Of a stretch of DNA of 64,000 nt, positions 8,367 to 17,836 are shown one piece after another. Each line of letters begins with the position of its first letter. The stretch's first letter is position 1. The stretch lies in the NCBI RefSeq assembly GCF_013337045.2, contig NZ_CP118259.1, positions 2,108,001 through 2,172,000 of the forward strand. Reading direction: 5' to 3'. A program made the translations under genes and the position numbers. The notes below the pieces were generated by a model. That model was given only the letters and a program-made list of their open reading frames with translations. It did no database searches and was not told the origin of the DNA. This DNA is from Agrobacterium vitis. Lineage in GTDB: Bacteria > Pseudomonadota > Alphaproteobacteria > Rhizobiales > Rhizobiaceae.

Positions 8367-8388
8367 TCTTCGTATCAGGTCAGGCTAT

Positions 8389-9960
8389 TCAGGCTTGGCC
8401 GACAGCCTTTTCCGCAGCGGCAATTTCCGCCTGCCGCTTTGCCACTTCATCGCCAATCGGCGGCCCCTTGAAGCGACGCTGCTCGAACAGAACCCAGATC
8501 AGCGCCGTCAGCGCCAGGAAACCGACAGTGATATACAGCGCCCACTGGTTGGGCGGCTGCACGCCGATGATGAAAATAGCCACCATGGCCAGAATGACCA
8601 GCAGCCCGACAAACCTGAAAGCGCCAATTCCCATGTTCCACGGCCCCATTTTCGGCCATTTCGCCGTACCGATCACCTTCATGCCGAGCACGATCGGAAT
8701 GGCGAAGGACAGGAACAGGAAAATCACCGTGCAGGACACGACAATCGTATAGGCCGAGGCCCCGGCAATGGTGACAAGCGAGGCACCCCAAACAAACAGC
8801 ACCGACAGCACAGCCCCGACCCAGATGGCCGTCGCCGGAGTGCGAAACCTTGGGCTGACGCTGGAAAGCGCCTTGGAGGCAGGCAGCCCGCCATCGCGCG
8901 AAAAGGCATAGATCATCCGTGATACCGAGGTGACGGTCGCCAGACCGCAGATGAACTGCGCAACGAAAATCGCCAGATACAGGATATTGGCGACAACCGG
9001 GTGGGTGACGCTGTTCAGCGTCCAGAAGAACACGTTCCAACCCTGGGCTGCGGCTTCATTCATATCGGGAATGGCCAGGAGGAAGGCCAGCAACATGATG
9101 TAGCCGAACAGCGACGCCCAGAAGACCGAGGAAATAATCCCCTTCGGCACCGATTCCGAAGCCTTGATGGTTTCCTCAGAGGTGTGGGCAGAGGCATCGT
9201 AACCGGTGATCGTATAGATCGGCAAAAGCAGGCTGAGAGCAAAAATATACCAGACACTGCCGGTTTGCGGCCAGACCGGCGCATCGCCAGCCGGCGTGCC
9301 GGAATAATTGGTAAAGGTCCAGATACGCGAGAAATCCCAGGTTTTCACGCCGATCAGGCAGACGATCGTCAAGGCGATGGCGGTGATGAAGATCAGATAG
9401 CCCGAGAGATCCGTCAGCTTGGCGGTAAGCTTGATGCCGAGATGGTTGATCAGCGCCTGAACCGCGGTAATCGCTGCCACGAACAGGATCTGATTGGCAA
9501 AGCCGCCCGCCGTCGTCGTATCGACATTGATGCCGAACCAGCCGGCAATCGATCCGGCGAAAAAGCCCCAGGTGCCGACATTGATGGCACCAAGCACCGT
9601 AACCAGACCGATCAGGTTAAACCAGGCCGTCACCCAGCCGGTGAACCGGTTGCCGAGGATCGAGCCCCAGTGGTAAAGCCCGCCTGCCGTGGGATAGGCC
9701 GAGGCGATCTGCGCCATGCCGAGCGCGAAAACGCCGGAAATGACGCAGCCCAACGGCCAGCCGATGCCGATGGCCGCCCCACCGGCCCCGGATGTCGCCT
9801 GGGCCAGCGAATTGATGCCGCCGGACAGAATACAAATGATCGAGAAGGAAATCGCAAAGTTCGAGAACGAACTCATGCGCCGCTCCAGCTCCTGCGCATA
9901 GCCCATGGAATGGAGGATATGCAGGTCTTCCTGCTTATCGACGTCGCTATAACCGGTCAT
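8389..9960 (-). CDS. APC-superfamily amino acid / amine permease
   Basis: A 523-residue inner-membrane secondary transporter with about 12 hydrophobic segments and a charged cytoplasmic C-terminus. The first helix motif FSIICILSGGINS and the SAYPTAGGLYHWGS segment are typical of the amino acid/choline (ACT) and GABA permease branch. The intracellular motif GYDASAHTSEET and the SVSRMIYAFSRDGGLPAS block confirm the family. The substrate is probably an amino acid or polyamine-like compound. The ATG has GGGGGT upstream. It may be linked to the iron-containing dehydrogenase downstream, though a 318-bp gap and a hairpin lie between them. Confidence 0.88.
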   Translation of the reverse strand: MTGYSDVDKQEDLHILHSMGYAQELERRMSSFSNFAISFSIICILSGGINSLAQATSGAGGAAIGIGWPLGCVISGVFALGMAQIASAYPTAGGLYHWGSILGNRFTGWVTAWFNLIGLVTVLGAINVGTWGFFAGSIAGWFGINVDTTTAGGFANQILFVAAITAVQALINHLGIKLTAKLTDLSGYLIFITAIALTIVCLIGVKTWDFSRIWTFTNYSGTPAGDAPVWPQTGSVWYIFALSLLLPIYTITGYDASAHTSEETIKASESVPKGIISSVFWASLFGYIMLLAFLLAIPDMNEAAAQGWNVFFWTLNSVTHPVVANILYLAIFVAQFICGLATVTSVSRMIYAFSRDGGLPASKALSSVSPRFRTPATAIWVGAVLSVLFVWGASLVTIAGASAYTIVVSCTVIFLFLSFAIPIVLGMKVIGTAKWPKMGPWNMGIGAFRFVGLLVILAMVAIFIIGVQPPNQWALYITVGFLALTALIWVLFEQRRFKGPPIGDEVAKRQAEIAAAEKAVGQA

Positions 9961-10561
9961 GATGACCCCCAGTTAAGCCAAGGTAAAACACCTCGGCAGC
10001 CTCTGCCTTTCGGTTTGCCGGTTATTACCGTTACAAACCGCACGCAGTCTTCGCTGCTCCCTATGGATCTTGTTATCTTGAGCCGGACCGGCATGGCCGG
10101 ATGGCTTGAAGACCCGTCACGATCCTGTGATACAGGCTCCTGTTTTCAGTCTTGTCTAAAATCAATTTCGGTCGAGAAAAAAATCAACCTCCAGTTTTCC
10201 AAATGCCCATGCAATTCACATGCCTGTTCGCGCCATTCCCCAGCCTGCAACCGCCGTGACAACCGGTAATGCTGGAAAAATGCCTCGTGAATCCCCGCCA
10301 TTTGCACGGCCACCCAGACACGGATGACAAAGCGTACCCCACGGTCCAGCCTGCACGGGCAAAGCCCCAGAACTGATTTTTTGAGACAAAAAGCTTATTT
10401 TCTTTTTGAAATCAGAGAACTAAGCGCCAATTTCCGGAGACTGCCCTAGTCTGAACCGGGAAAAGTCATTTTTTCCGGTTGGGGCAGATTGACTCAATGA
10501 CCCTCTGTCGTCTTATCTTTGCGCAATAAACCGGCAAAGACCGGAGGGGAACAATCGACGC

Positions 10562-10813
10562 TTGCAGATACCTGTCATCTCAGCAGCAACGCGCGCAAAA
10601 TCCAGGGTCATGGCTTTTACCTGCTCTGCCGGTTCATCCGCGCTATCAGCGACACCGCAGATTGTCCCCAAGAATACCGTTGCAGAAATACTTGCAGATA
10701 TGCCCGTTATAGCAGTGCTCACCCACCCTATCCGTCACATAACTATCATCTGCGCCCCCTATGCAGTCGCTCGGCTTACCGCAGACAATTTTGCAGATCA
10801 AAGATTTGCAGAT
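10562..10813 (+). promoter_or_regulatory. Cluster of TTGCAGAT-like motifs in leader of ABC operon
   Basis: Exact TTGCAGAT occurs at 10562, 10692, 10791 and 10806. Near copies are at 10655-10662, 10680-10687 (TTGCAGAA) and 10779-10786 (CCGCAGAC). An inverted ATCTGC is at 10748-10753. Two pairs sit exactly 12 bp apart (10680/10692 and 10779/10791). The whole 870-bp gap 9961-10830 has no convincing gene. A regulator-binding array is inferred. Confidence 0.5.
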
Positions 10814-10830
10814 CCACAAGGAGGACACAC

Positions 10831-11931
10831 GTGAACATCCGTTTGCACCGCATTCTTTCCCTCTCGACCGCCATGGTCGTCGCATCGGCCGCCTATGCGA
10901 GCGCCGAGCCAAGCGCCGAATTGATCGCAGCTGCCAAAAAAGAAGGCATGCTCACCACCATCGCCCTGCCCCATGACTGGTGCGGCTATGGCGACGTGAT
11001 CGCCGGTTTCAAGAAAAAATACCCTGAAATCAAGGTCAACGAGCTGAACCCGAATGCGGGCTCTGGCGACGAAATCGAAGCGATCAAGGCCAATAAGGGC
11101 AATACCGGCCCACAGGCTCCCGATGTTATCGATGTCGGCCTGTCCTTCGGTCCTGCGGCCAAGAAAGACGGTCTCGTTCAGCCTTACAAGGTCTCCACCT
11201 GGGATTCGATCCCGGCTTCGGCCAAGGATGCCGACGGCTATTGGTATGGCGATTATTACGGCGTTCTGGCCATCGGCGTGAACAAGGATATCGTCAAGGA
11301 CGTTCCGAAGAGCTTTGCCGATCTGACCGCTTCCAAATATGCCAATTCCGTTGCCATGCCTGGCGATCCGCGCACCGGCAACAGCTCGATGATGACGGTT
11401 TATGCCGCTGGCGCCGCGCAGTCCGGCAAGGCTGGCGCTGACGCCGCCAAGGCAGGCATCGAGTTCATGAAATCGCTCAAGGAAAAGGGCAATCTCGTGC
11501 CGGTCAACGGTTCGGCCCAGAACATGGCGCAGGGTACCACGCCGATCCTGTTCGATTGGGACTATAACGTGCTCGCCATGCGCGACAAGCTGGCTGGCAA
11601 CCCACCGATGGACGTTGTCGTTCCCTCGGATTCGGTCATCGCCGGCGTTTACGTTCAGGCGATTTCGGCCTTCGCACCGCATCCGAATGCTGCCAAGCTG
11701 TGGATGGAATACCTCTATTCCGACGAAGGTCAGCTCGGCTGGCTGGCTGGCTATTGCCATCCGATCCGCTTCAACGATCTGGCTGAAAAGAAGAAGATTC
11801 CGCAGGCCCTGCTCGACAAGATGCCGGATGCCGCAGGCTATGCCAAGGCGCTCTTCCCGACGCTGGACGAACAGTCTGCTGCCAAGGCCGTCGTTGCCGC
11901 CGATTGGGCAAAGCAGATGGGCGCACAATAA
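10831..11931 (+). CDS. ABC transporter periplasmic substrate-binding protein
   Basis: A 366-residue family-1 extracellular solute-binding protein of the Fe3+/polyamine/phosphonate cluster. The GTG start is supported by AAGGAGG 7 nt upstream and opens a signal peptide (about 26 residues, ending AAYASA). Mature features are LIAAAKKEGMLTTIALPHDWCGYGDVIAGFKKKYP, YGDYYGVLAIGVNKD, and the hinge-region FDWDYNVLAMRDK. It delivers a small solute to the two permeases and ATPase that follow. The substrate is uncertain; ferric iron, polyamine and aminophosphonate systems all look similar. A perfect hairpin just after the stop probably stabilises this part of the message. Confidence 0.88.
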   Translation: MNIRLHRILSLSTAMVVASAAYASAEPSAELIAAAKKEGMLTTIALPHDWCGYGDVIAGFKKKYPEIKVNELNPNAGSGDEIEAIKANKGNTGPQAPDVIDVGLSFGPAAKKDGLVQPYKVSTWDSIPASAKDADGYWYGDYYGVLAIGVNKDIVKDVPKSFADLTASKYANSVAMPGDPRTGNSSMMTVYAAGAAQSGKAGADAAKAGIEFMKSLKEKGNLVPVNGSAQNMAQGTTPILFDWDYNVLAMRDKLAGNPPMDVVVPSDSVIAGVYVQAISAFAPHPNAAKLWMEYLYSDEGQLGWLAGYCHPIRFNDLAEKKKIPQALLDKMPDAAGYAKALFPTLDEQSAAKAVVAADWAKQMGAQ

Positions 11932-11967
11932 GTTAGCGCCAGTGCTGAAATTTCACTCCACCTTTGC

Positions 11968-11991
11968 GCAGGCCGGTTTTTACCGGCCTGC
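11968..11991 (+). other. Intra-operon hairpin between binding protein and permease
   Basis: Perfect 10-bp stem GCAGGCCGGT / ACCGGCCTGC with a TTTT tetraloop and no following U-run. Position and form suit an mRNA-stabilising or partial-attenuation structure, which would favour high expression of the binding protein. Confidence 0.6.
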
Positions 11992-12018
11992 GTGCCTAAT
12001 TTGAAGGGAAAAAGTGGC

Positions 12019-13011
12019 ATGACCGTTGCGGAGACCGAGCTTCATTCGCCAGCCAGTGCATCCGTGCCAAACTCATCCAGGCCCAGTGCACCGACGCTCA
12101 ACGCCCCCCTGCCCAGCCTACCCATAGTCGAAGACTCCAGACAGCAACCAGCGCCTCGCCCCAAAAGCCGGGTAAACTGGGATTGGCTGGGTGTGCTGCC
12201 GTTTTTTCTGTTTGCCATTCTGTTTCTGATCGGCCCGATCCTGTATCTGGTCAAAGGCTCTTTCCAGAATCCTGCCGGTGATTTCACGCTGGAGAATTTC
12301 ATCAGCCTGGCCACACCCAATATCATGGCCGCCTATTCCCTGTCGCTGCGCCTGAGCCTGGCCGCCGCTTGTCTTGGCGCCATCGCCGGTCTTCTGGTTG
12401 GCTATGCCATTATTCTCGGCGGCTTGCCGCGCTGGGTGCGCACGGCCTTCATGACATTTTCGGGTGTCGCCTCGAATTTTGCCGGTATCCCGCTGGCCTT
12501 CGCCTTCATCGCCACCCTGGGCAGGCTCGGCCTGGTCACGGTTCTGTTGCGTGACATGTTCGGCTTCAACCTCTATGGCACGGGCTTCAGCCTGTTCTCC
12601 TTTTGGGGCCTGGCGATAACCTACCTTTACTTCCAGCTGCCGCTGATGGTTCTGATCATCACCCCCGCTCTCGACGGCTTGAAGGGCGAATGGCGCGAAG
12701 CGGCGGAAATCCTCGGTGCCACCCGCCGCCAATATTGGCAAATGGTCGCCCTGCCGGTGCTGACCCCCTCCATTCTCGGCTGTTTCCTGCTGCTGTTTGC
12801 CAATGCCTTCGGCACGCTGGTCACTGTCTATGCCCTGACCGGCTCCAGCTTCGGCGTTGTGCCAATCGTGCTTTACCAGCAGATTCAAGGCAATGTGCTG
12901 TACAATCCCAATCTTGGCTATGCGCTGGCGGTTGGCATGGTGGCGATCATGGCCGTCACCAACACGCTCTATCTTATCCTGCGCAGCCGCGCCGAACGGT
13001 GGCAAAAATGA
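12019..13011 (+). CDS. ABC transporter permease (first subunit)
   Basis: A 330-residue inner-membrane permease with about six transmembrane segments after a 55-residue Pro/Ser-rich cytoplasmic N-terminus. The EAA loop that contacts the ATPase is present: EWREAAEILGATRRQYWQMVALPVLTPSIL. ATG 12019 is preferred (GAAGGG upstream); an in-frame GTG at 11992 abuts the hairpin. It ends in an ATGA overlap with the second permease, so translation is coupled. Belongs to the BPD-type importer operon 10831-14913. Confidence 0.88.
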   Translation: MTVAETELHSPASASVPNSSRPSAPTLNAPLPSLPIVEDSRQQPAPRPKSRVNWDWLGVLPFFLFAILFLIGPILYLVKGSFQNPAGDFTLENFISLATPNIMAAYSLSLRLSLAAACLGAIAGLLVGYAIILGGLPRWVRTAFMTFSGVASNFAGIPLAFAFIATLGRLGLVTVLLRDMFGFNLYGTGFSLFSFWGLAITYLYFQLPLMVLIITPALDGLKGEWREAAEILGATRRQYWQMVALPVLTPSILGCFLLLFANAFGTLVTVYALTGSSFGVVPIVLYQQIQGNVLYNPNLGYALAVGMVAIMAVTNTLYLILRSRAERWQK

Positions 13012-13937
13012 AAAAGCCCTTTCCGCTGGTCTCGACGGTCATCGTCCTTATCGCTGCCGCCTATTTCCTTGTTCCGCTCTATGCGACCTTCCAGTTTTCC
13101 CTGCAAATGCTGCGGGGCCAATGGAGCTTTGCCGCTTACCGTTCGGTGTTTTCCAGCGACGAGTTTCTGTCTACCCTTGGCTACTCGGCCTTCGCCTCAC
13201 TGATGGCGATCGTGGTCGGTGCCGTCATCGTCGTGCCAACAGCCTATTGGGTAAGGCTGCGGCTGCCGAAACTGCGGCCAATCGTCGAGTTCGTCAGCCT
13301 CCTGCCGCTGATCATTCCGCCCGTCGTGCTGGTGTTCGGTTATATCCGGTTGTTTGGTTCCAGTTCCTATCTGCCGCTCACCATGTCGGAAAACGGCACC
13401 AATATCCTGCTGGTGATTGGCTACGTCACATTGTCCTTGCCCTATATGTTCCGGGCCGTGGATAATGGCATGGCCGCCATCGACATCACCACCCTGACGG
13501 AAGCCGCCGAAAGCCTCGGCGCATCACGCCTTCGCACCATTGCCGAGGTCATTTTCCCCAATGTGCGCGCGGCCATCGTCTCGGGCGCGTTTTTGACCTT
13601 TTCCATCTCGCTTGGCGAATTCGTCTTCGCTAGCCTGCTCAATCGCCCGGCCTTCGGCCCCTATATGGTCAAGATCGGCCAGGACCGCGCCTATGAACCG
13701 GCAGCGCTTGCCATTCTGTCCTTTGCGCTGACCTGGGGCTGCATGGTCCTCATGCAATTATTCGCCAATAAAAAACCCGGACAGCGCTGGTTGCCACGCC
13801 GCATCGCACGCCAGGCCCCGCTGTCCTCTTCCATGCCCCAAGGAGTGCAACCCGATGAGTTTCCTCAGGATCGAAGCGGTCAGCAAGAGTTTCGCTGCCA
13901 ATACCGTCGTCAAGGAATTCGATCTCCCGGTGAATAA
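13008..13937 (+). CDS. ABC transporter permease (second subunit)
   Basis: A 309-residue partner permease with six membrane segments. Its EAA loop reads TLTEAAESLGASRLRTIAEVIFPN. The start ATG overlaps the previous stop (ATGA). The frame does not stop at the ATPase start but runs 83 bp into it, giving a hydrophilic Gln/Arg-rich tail of about 30 residues. The tail is unusual in length and may be a by-product of the overlap. It pairs with the upstream permease and downstream ATPase. Confidence 0.87.
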   Translation: MKKPFPLVSTVIVLIAAAYFLVPLYATFQFSLQMLRGQWSFAAYRSVFSSDEFLSTLGYSAFASLMAIVVGAVIVVPTAYWVRLRLPKLRPIVEFVSLLPLIIPPVVLVFGYIRLFGSSSYLPLTMSENGTNILLVIGYVTLSLPYMFRAVDNGMAAIDITTLTEAAESLGASRLRTIAEVIFPNVRAAIVSGAFLTFSISLGEFVFASLLNRPAFGPYMVKIGQDRAYEPAALAILSFALTWGCMVLMQLFANKKPGQRWLPRRIARQAPLSSSMPQGVQPDEFPQDRSGQQEFRCQYRRQGIRSPGE

Positions 13938-14913
13938 AGGCGAGTTCATCTCCTTCCTGGGGCCGTCCGGCTGCGGCAAGACAACCGTTCTGCGCATGGT
14001 GGCCGGGTTTGAAACGCCCTCCTCCGGCTCGATTGTCATCGATGGGCAGGACGTGACGAAACTGCCGCCCAATCGCCGCCGGATCGGTATGGTCTTCCAG
14101 GCCTATGCGCTGTTTCCAAACATGAATGTGTTCGACAACGTCGCCTTCGGCCTGAAGATCGCCAAGAAGCCCAAGGCGGAAATTCACAGCCGGGTGATGG
14201 AAATGCTGAAGCTGATCCATCTCGATCATCTGGCCGAGCGCTATCCCTACCAGATGTCCGGTGGCCAGCAGCAGCGCGTGGCGCTGGCCCGGGCGCTGGC
14301 CCCAAAGCCGCAGGTTTTGCTGCTGGATGAGCCGCTGTCGGCGCTGGATGCGAAGATCCGCGTGTCGCTGCGCGAGGAAATCCGCCAGATCCAGCGCCAG
14401 CTTGGCATCACCACCGTGTTCGTGACCCATGACCAGGAGGAGGCCCTGTCGATATCCGACCGGATCGTGGTGATGAACGGCGGGCGCGCCGACCAGATCG
14501 GCACGCCTTCAGAAATCTACAACCATCCCCAGACCCGTTTCGTCGCCTCCTTCGTCGGCACGCTCAACCTGATCGACGCCAAGGTGACGGATACATCCAC
14601 CAATACGATCCTGATCGGCGACCAGCAGGTGAGCCTGAAAAAGCCACTGGGCAAAGCCAATGGCGAAACCGTTACTGTGGCGTTGCGCCCGGAAGCGGGA
14701 TCGCCTGCCGAAGGTGCAAAGGGTGATGTGCGGATCAGCGGCAAAGTCACCTCAAGCCATTTTCTCGGCTCGGTCATCCGCACACGGCTGGATGTCGGCG
14801 GCGCCACGCTGTCCTTCGACATGTTCAACGATCCGGGCGTAAGCCCTGCGGCGATTGGTGAAACCGTCACCCTAAAATTTGCTGGGGATGATTTGTTAGT
14901 GGTCGCCGATTGA
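13855..14913 (+). CDS. ABC transporter ATP-binding protein
   Basis: A 352-residue importer ATPase of the Pot/Fbp type. Walker A GPSGCGKTT is at 36-44, the Q-loop at VFQAYALFPN (79-89), signature SGGQQQR at 135-141, Walker B LLLDEP at 155-160, D-loop SALDA and switch His in VTHDQEEAL. The last 110 residues form a TOBE domain. AAGGAG lies upstream of the ATG. It energises the importer with the binding protein and two permeases. No internal regulatory motif identifies the solute. Confidence 0.92.
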   Translation: MSFLRIEAVSKSFAANTVVKEFDLPVNKGEFISFLGPSGCGKTTVLRMVAGFETPSSGSIVIDGQDVTKLPPNRRRIGMVFQAYALFPNMNVFDNVAFGLKIAKKPKAEIHSRVMEMLKLIHLDHLAERYPYQMSGGQQQRVALARALAPKPQVLLLDEPLSALDAKIRVSLREEIRQIQRQLGITTVFVTHDQEEALSISDRIVVMNGGRADQIGTPSEIYNHPQTRFVASFVGTLNLIDAKVTDTSTNTILIGDQQVSLKKPLGKANGETVTVALRPEAGSPAEGAKGDVRISGKVTSSHFLGSVIRTRLDVGGATLSFDMFNDPGVSPAAIGETVTLKFAGDDLLVVAD

Positions 14914-14950
14914 TTTCCGATCAAGGCCGCACCAGGCAGCGGCAAAAGAT

Positions 14951-14982
14951 ATACAAATTCTAAGCTTTTGGAATTTTTGTAT
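14951..14982 (+). terminator. AT-rich hairpin after the ABC operon
   Basis: Inverted repeat ATACAAATTC / GAATTTTTGTAT (two extra T in the right arm), followed by ATTTTTAAAT, starting 38 bp past the ATPase stop. It probably terminates the operon. Confidence 0.45.
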
Positions 14983-15050
14983 ATTTTTAAATATTAACTT
15001 ATTCTAAATAAAGATCAAATAGCGTATTTTCTTCAGCAAGAGGCAGCGCT

Positions 15051-16778
15051 ATGGGATTGATGTCACTTAGCTTCGGAAACGATGCAAAAGCACTGTTAGA
15101 GGCTTTCAATCGTTCTCAAGCAATCATCGAATTTGACCTTAAAGGCAATATTCTCGATGCAAACGAGAATTTCTGCAAAGCGGTTGGCTACGCAAGGTCT
15201 GAAATTATCGGCAAACATCACCGGATCTTTGTCGATCCTGAAGAAGTGAAAACCCAAGCCTATGCCGCTTTCTGGGCAAAACTCGCCTCCGGCCAGTTCG
15301 ATCAGCGCCAGTATAAGCGCTTCACCAAGACTGGTGACCCAATCTGGATCGAAGCCTCCTATAACCCGGTTTTTCGCGGCAAAACACCTTATAAGGTTGT
15401 GAAAATTGCCACGGACATCACATCCGCCAAGAACAAGGCAATAGATAGCGACGGCAAAATCGACGCTCTCTTACGTTCGCAGGCCGTCATCGAGTTTACG
15501 CCGACGGGCCAAATCGCGACCGCCAACGAGAATTTCTGCAAAACGCTTGGCTATGACTTGAGCGAAATCGTCGGCAAGCATCATTCGATGTTTTGCGATC
15601 AAACCTATGTATCGTCGCCCGCCTACAAGGAATTCTGGCGCAAGCTGGGTGCTGGCGAATTCCAGAGCGATGAATTCCTGCGCATCGGCAAGGGCGGCAA
15701 GAAGGTCTATATCCAGGCAACCTATAATCCCATTCTCGATGAAAAGGGAAAAGTCATCAAGGTTGTGAAATTCGCAACCGACGTGACCGGTCGCGTCAAT
15801 GCCATTGCCGCCATTGGTGCCGGACTGGAGCGCCTGTCGAACTGCAATATCCGCATGACGATCGATGAGCCCTTCATGCCGGAATTCGAGCATTTGCGCA
15901 ACGACTTCAATATGTCCATCGGCAAGTTCCAGGAGACCCTTGCCCAGGTTCTGTCTGAAACCGCCTCCGTCTCCAGCAATAGCAGCGAGATGCTGACAGC
16001 GTCCGGCAGTCTTGCCCAACGCTCTGAACAACAGGCAGCAGCGCTCGAGCAGACCTCCGCAGCGCTGGAAGAAATCACCGCGACGGTAAAGGAATCCAGC
16101 ATTCGCACCAAGGATACCCGAAATCTCGTTCGCGACGCCCGCCAGGCCGCGACCGAATCCGTCAAGGTCGTCAATTTCACCGTGGACGCCATGAGCAGGA
16201 TCGAGGGCGCCTCAAAGGAAATCAGCAATATCATCAGTGTCATCGATGAAATTGCCTTTCAGACCAACCTTCTTGCCCTGAATGCTGGCGTGGAAGCGGC
16301 GCGCGCCGGGGAAAGTGGCAAGGGTTTTGCTGTCGTTGCCCAGGAAGTGCGCGAACTGGCCCAGCGTTCTGCCAAGGCCGCCAAGGAAATTTCTGAACTG
16401 ATTGCCAAATCCAGCAACGAGGTGAAAGACGGGGTCCGTCTGGTCGGGGAAACCGGCAGTGCGCTGACGCGGATCGAGTCTTTCGTGCACTCCATCGACG
16501 TGAATATCGAGGCCATCGCCACGGCATCATCCGAACAGTCCACCAGCCTTAGCGAAATCAGCACCGCGGTCAATGCGCTTGACCAGATGACGCAAAAGAA
16601 CGCTGGCATGGTCGGCAGCATGAATGCCATCAGCGAAGCGCTTTCCAGCGGCGCTGCCAAGCTGACAGAACTGGCCAACCGGTTCCAACTGAACAGGCGA
16701 TCCGCGATCCGCGAGCCGGGAAGCTCCGCATCGATGCGCGGTAGCGACAGACGGCAAAGCAACCGCACGGCAGCCTGA
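15051..16778 (+). CDS. Soluble methyl-accepting chemotaxis protein with two PAS domains
   Basis: A 575-residue receptor without membrane segments, so it should sense an intracellular cue such as redox or energy state. PAS 1 spans about 15-125 and PAS 2 about 135-245; they are clear duplicates ([11 protein letters not shown].. and [11 protein letters not shown].., each ending VVK.ATD.T). A linker leads to the methyl-accepting signalling domain at about 300-555, whose hairpin tip [22 protein letters not shown] binds CheA/CheW. The tail is Arg/Ser-rich and lacks a CheR-binding pentapeptide. ATG 15051 has AAGAGG upstream; a second ATG 9 bp later is possible. The ligand or cofactor is unknown. Confidence 0.92.
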   Translation: MGLMSLSFGNDAKALLEAFNRSQAIIEFDLKGNILDANENFCKAVGYARSEIIGKHHRIFVDPEEVKTQAYAAFWAKLASGQFDQRQYKRFTKTGDPIWIEASYNPVFRGKTPYKVVKIATDITSAKNKAIDSDGKIDALLRSQAVIEFTPTGQIATANENFCKTLGYDLSEIVGKHHSMFCDQTYVSSPAYKEFWRKLGAGEFQSDEFLRIGKGGKKVYIQATYNPILDEKGKVIKVVKFATDVTGRVNAIAAIGAGLERLSNCNIRMTIDEPFMPEFEHLRNDFNMSIGKFQETLAQVLSETASVSSNSSEMLTASGSLAQRSEQQAAALEQTSAALEEITATVKESSIRTKDTRNLVRDARQAATESVKVVNFTVDAMSRIEGASKEISNIISVIDEIAFQTNLLALNAGVEAARAGESGKGFAVVAQEVRELAQRSAKAAKEISELIAKSSNEVKDGVRLVGETGSALTRIESFVHSIDVNIEAIATASSEQSTSLSEISTAVNALDQMTQKNAGMVGSMNAISEALSSGAAKLTELANRFQLNRRSAIREPGSSASMRGSDRRQSNRTAA

Positions 16779-16934
16779 CCGAATGACCATTGAGGCACCC
16801 CACCACCTTTAAGCAACACATTGGCGAAAACATCGGCGGTGTGTTTCCTTTTCAGCATTTTTATTTTGCGGTCCGTGAGGCGATAGGCCAATTTTCGCGC
16901 ATCTTCCAAGCTGCGGCTGAACGAAAGAGTGCCT

Positions 16935-17828
16935 ATGTCTGCCAAGCCAGCCTTGACCACCCCTGCCCTGGCCATCATCGACACAATCAGCGATCCGGGC
17001 AAAAGCGACCGTAGCAACGAGGACAGACTGGGATATAATGAGCACGCCGCTTTCGTGCTCGACGGCGCAACCGGGCTGGGCGACGTCCAGTTCATGGAGG
17101 GTTACGGTTCCGATGCCGCCTGGATTGCCCAGTTTGCGGCAAAACGACTGACCACGGAACTGACCTGTGACACCAATGTCACCGAGGTGATCCGCGCCAT
17201 CGCTTTCGACGCCCATGAGCTTTTTACCGCAGCGGCAGGCAATCAGCCCCGCTATGCCTGGCCGCTGGCGGCCCTGGCCGCCCTGCGGGTCACGCCGGAT
17301 GGCGCAGAGTTCATTGGCCTTGGCGATAGCGTGCTTTACCTTCTGCATGACAATGGCCGGGTGGAAACCCATATGGCCCTGCCGGATGCATTTGAGCGTG
17401 AACAGCAGGCCGCCCGCGCCCATGTGGAGCGCGCGGGCGGCATCGGTGCAAGCGGCATGGCCCACACAAGCGACACCGAAACATTGGAAAATTTACGCAG
17501 CAAACGCGAACAGCAAAACACACCCGGCGGCAGTGTCTGGTCTCTGGGACTCATACCCGATACCGCTGATCATCTGGTTCGCACAGCCCTGACCGTCGAG
17601 ACGGGCGCCACGGCGCTGATCTGCTCGGATGGGCTGGCCGATCTCGTCAGCCTCTACCAGGCCTATGATCCTGCCGGCCTGGTCAAACGCGCTGCGACCG
17701 CCGGATTGAAAGCCCTGGTCGCCGAATTACGGCATCTGGAACGCGAGGTCGATCCCGACGGGCTACAATTTCCGCGCTTCAAGCAAAGCGACGACACGAC
17801 GGCGATCCTCTGCCGGATCGACCGTTAA
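16935..17828 (+). CDS. PP2C-like Ser/Thr protein phosphatase
   Basis: A 297-residue protein with the metal-binding motifs of PP2C phosphatases. They are SNEDRLGY near residue 30, VLDGATGLG (Asp-Gly), GLGDSVLYLL, ICSDGLADLV and the terminal SDDTTAILCR. These acidic residues bind the two Mn/Mg ions. It probably dephosphorylates Ser/Thr-phosphoproteins in the cytoplasm; no partner kinase is adjacent. ATG 16935 with GAAAGAG 5 nt upstream is preferred to a GTG two codons earlier. The stop lies 8 bp from the convergent hisC stop. Confidence 0.8.
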   Translation: MSAKPALTTPALAIIDTISDPGKSDRSNEDRLGYNEHAAFVLDGATGLGDVQFMEGYGSDAAWIAQFAAKRLTTELTCDTNVTEVIRAIAFDAHELFTAAAGNQPRYAWPLAALAALRVTPDGAEFIGLGDSVLYLLHDNGRVETHMALPDAFEREQQAARAHVERAGGIGASGMAHTSDTETLENLRSKREQQNTPGGSVWSLGLIPDTADHLVRTALTVETGATALICSDGLADLVSLYQAYDPAGLVKRAATAGLKALVAELRHLEREVDPDGLQFPRFKQSDDTTAILCRIDR

Positions 17829-17836
17829 CTCCTACC

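Noticed and set aside
9001..10269. 422-codon plus-strand open frame over the APC permease
   Set aside because: Antisense to a clear 12-helix permease; its composition (Arg, Gln, Gly) is that of a complementary-strand shadow.
10489..10519. Sigma-70 promoter TTGACT ... TATCTT
   Set aside because: Spacing of 19 bp and a poor -10 make it too weak to annotate.
10519..10830. In-frame upstream extension of the ABC binding protein
   Set aside because: The signal peptide and ribosome site place the start at 10831; the extension is Cys/Arg-rich and covers the repeat motifs.
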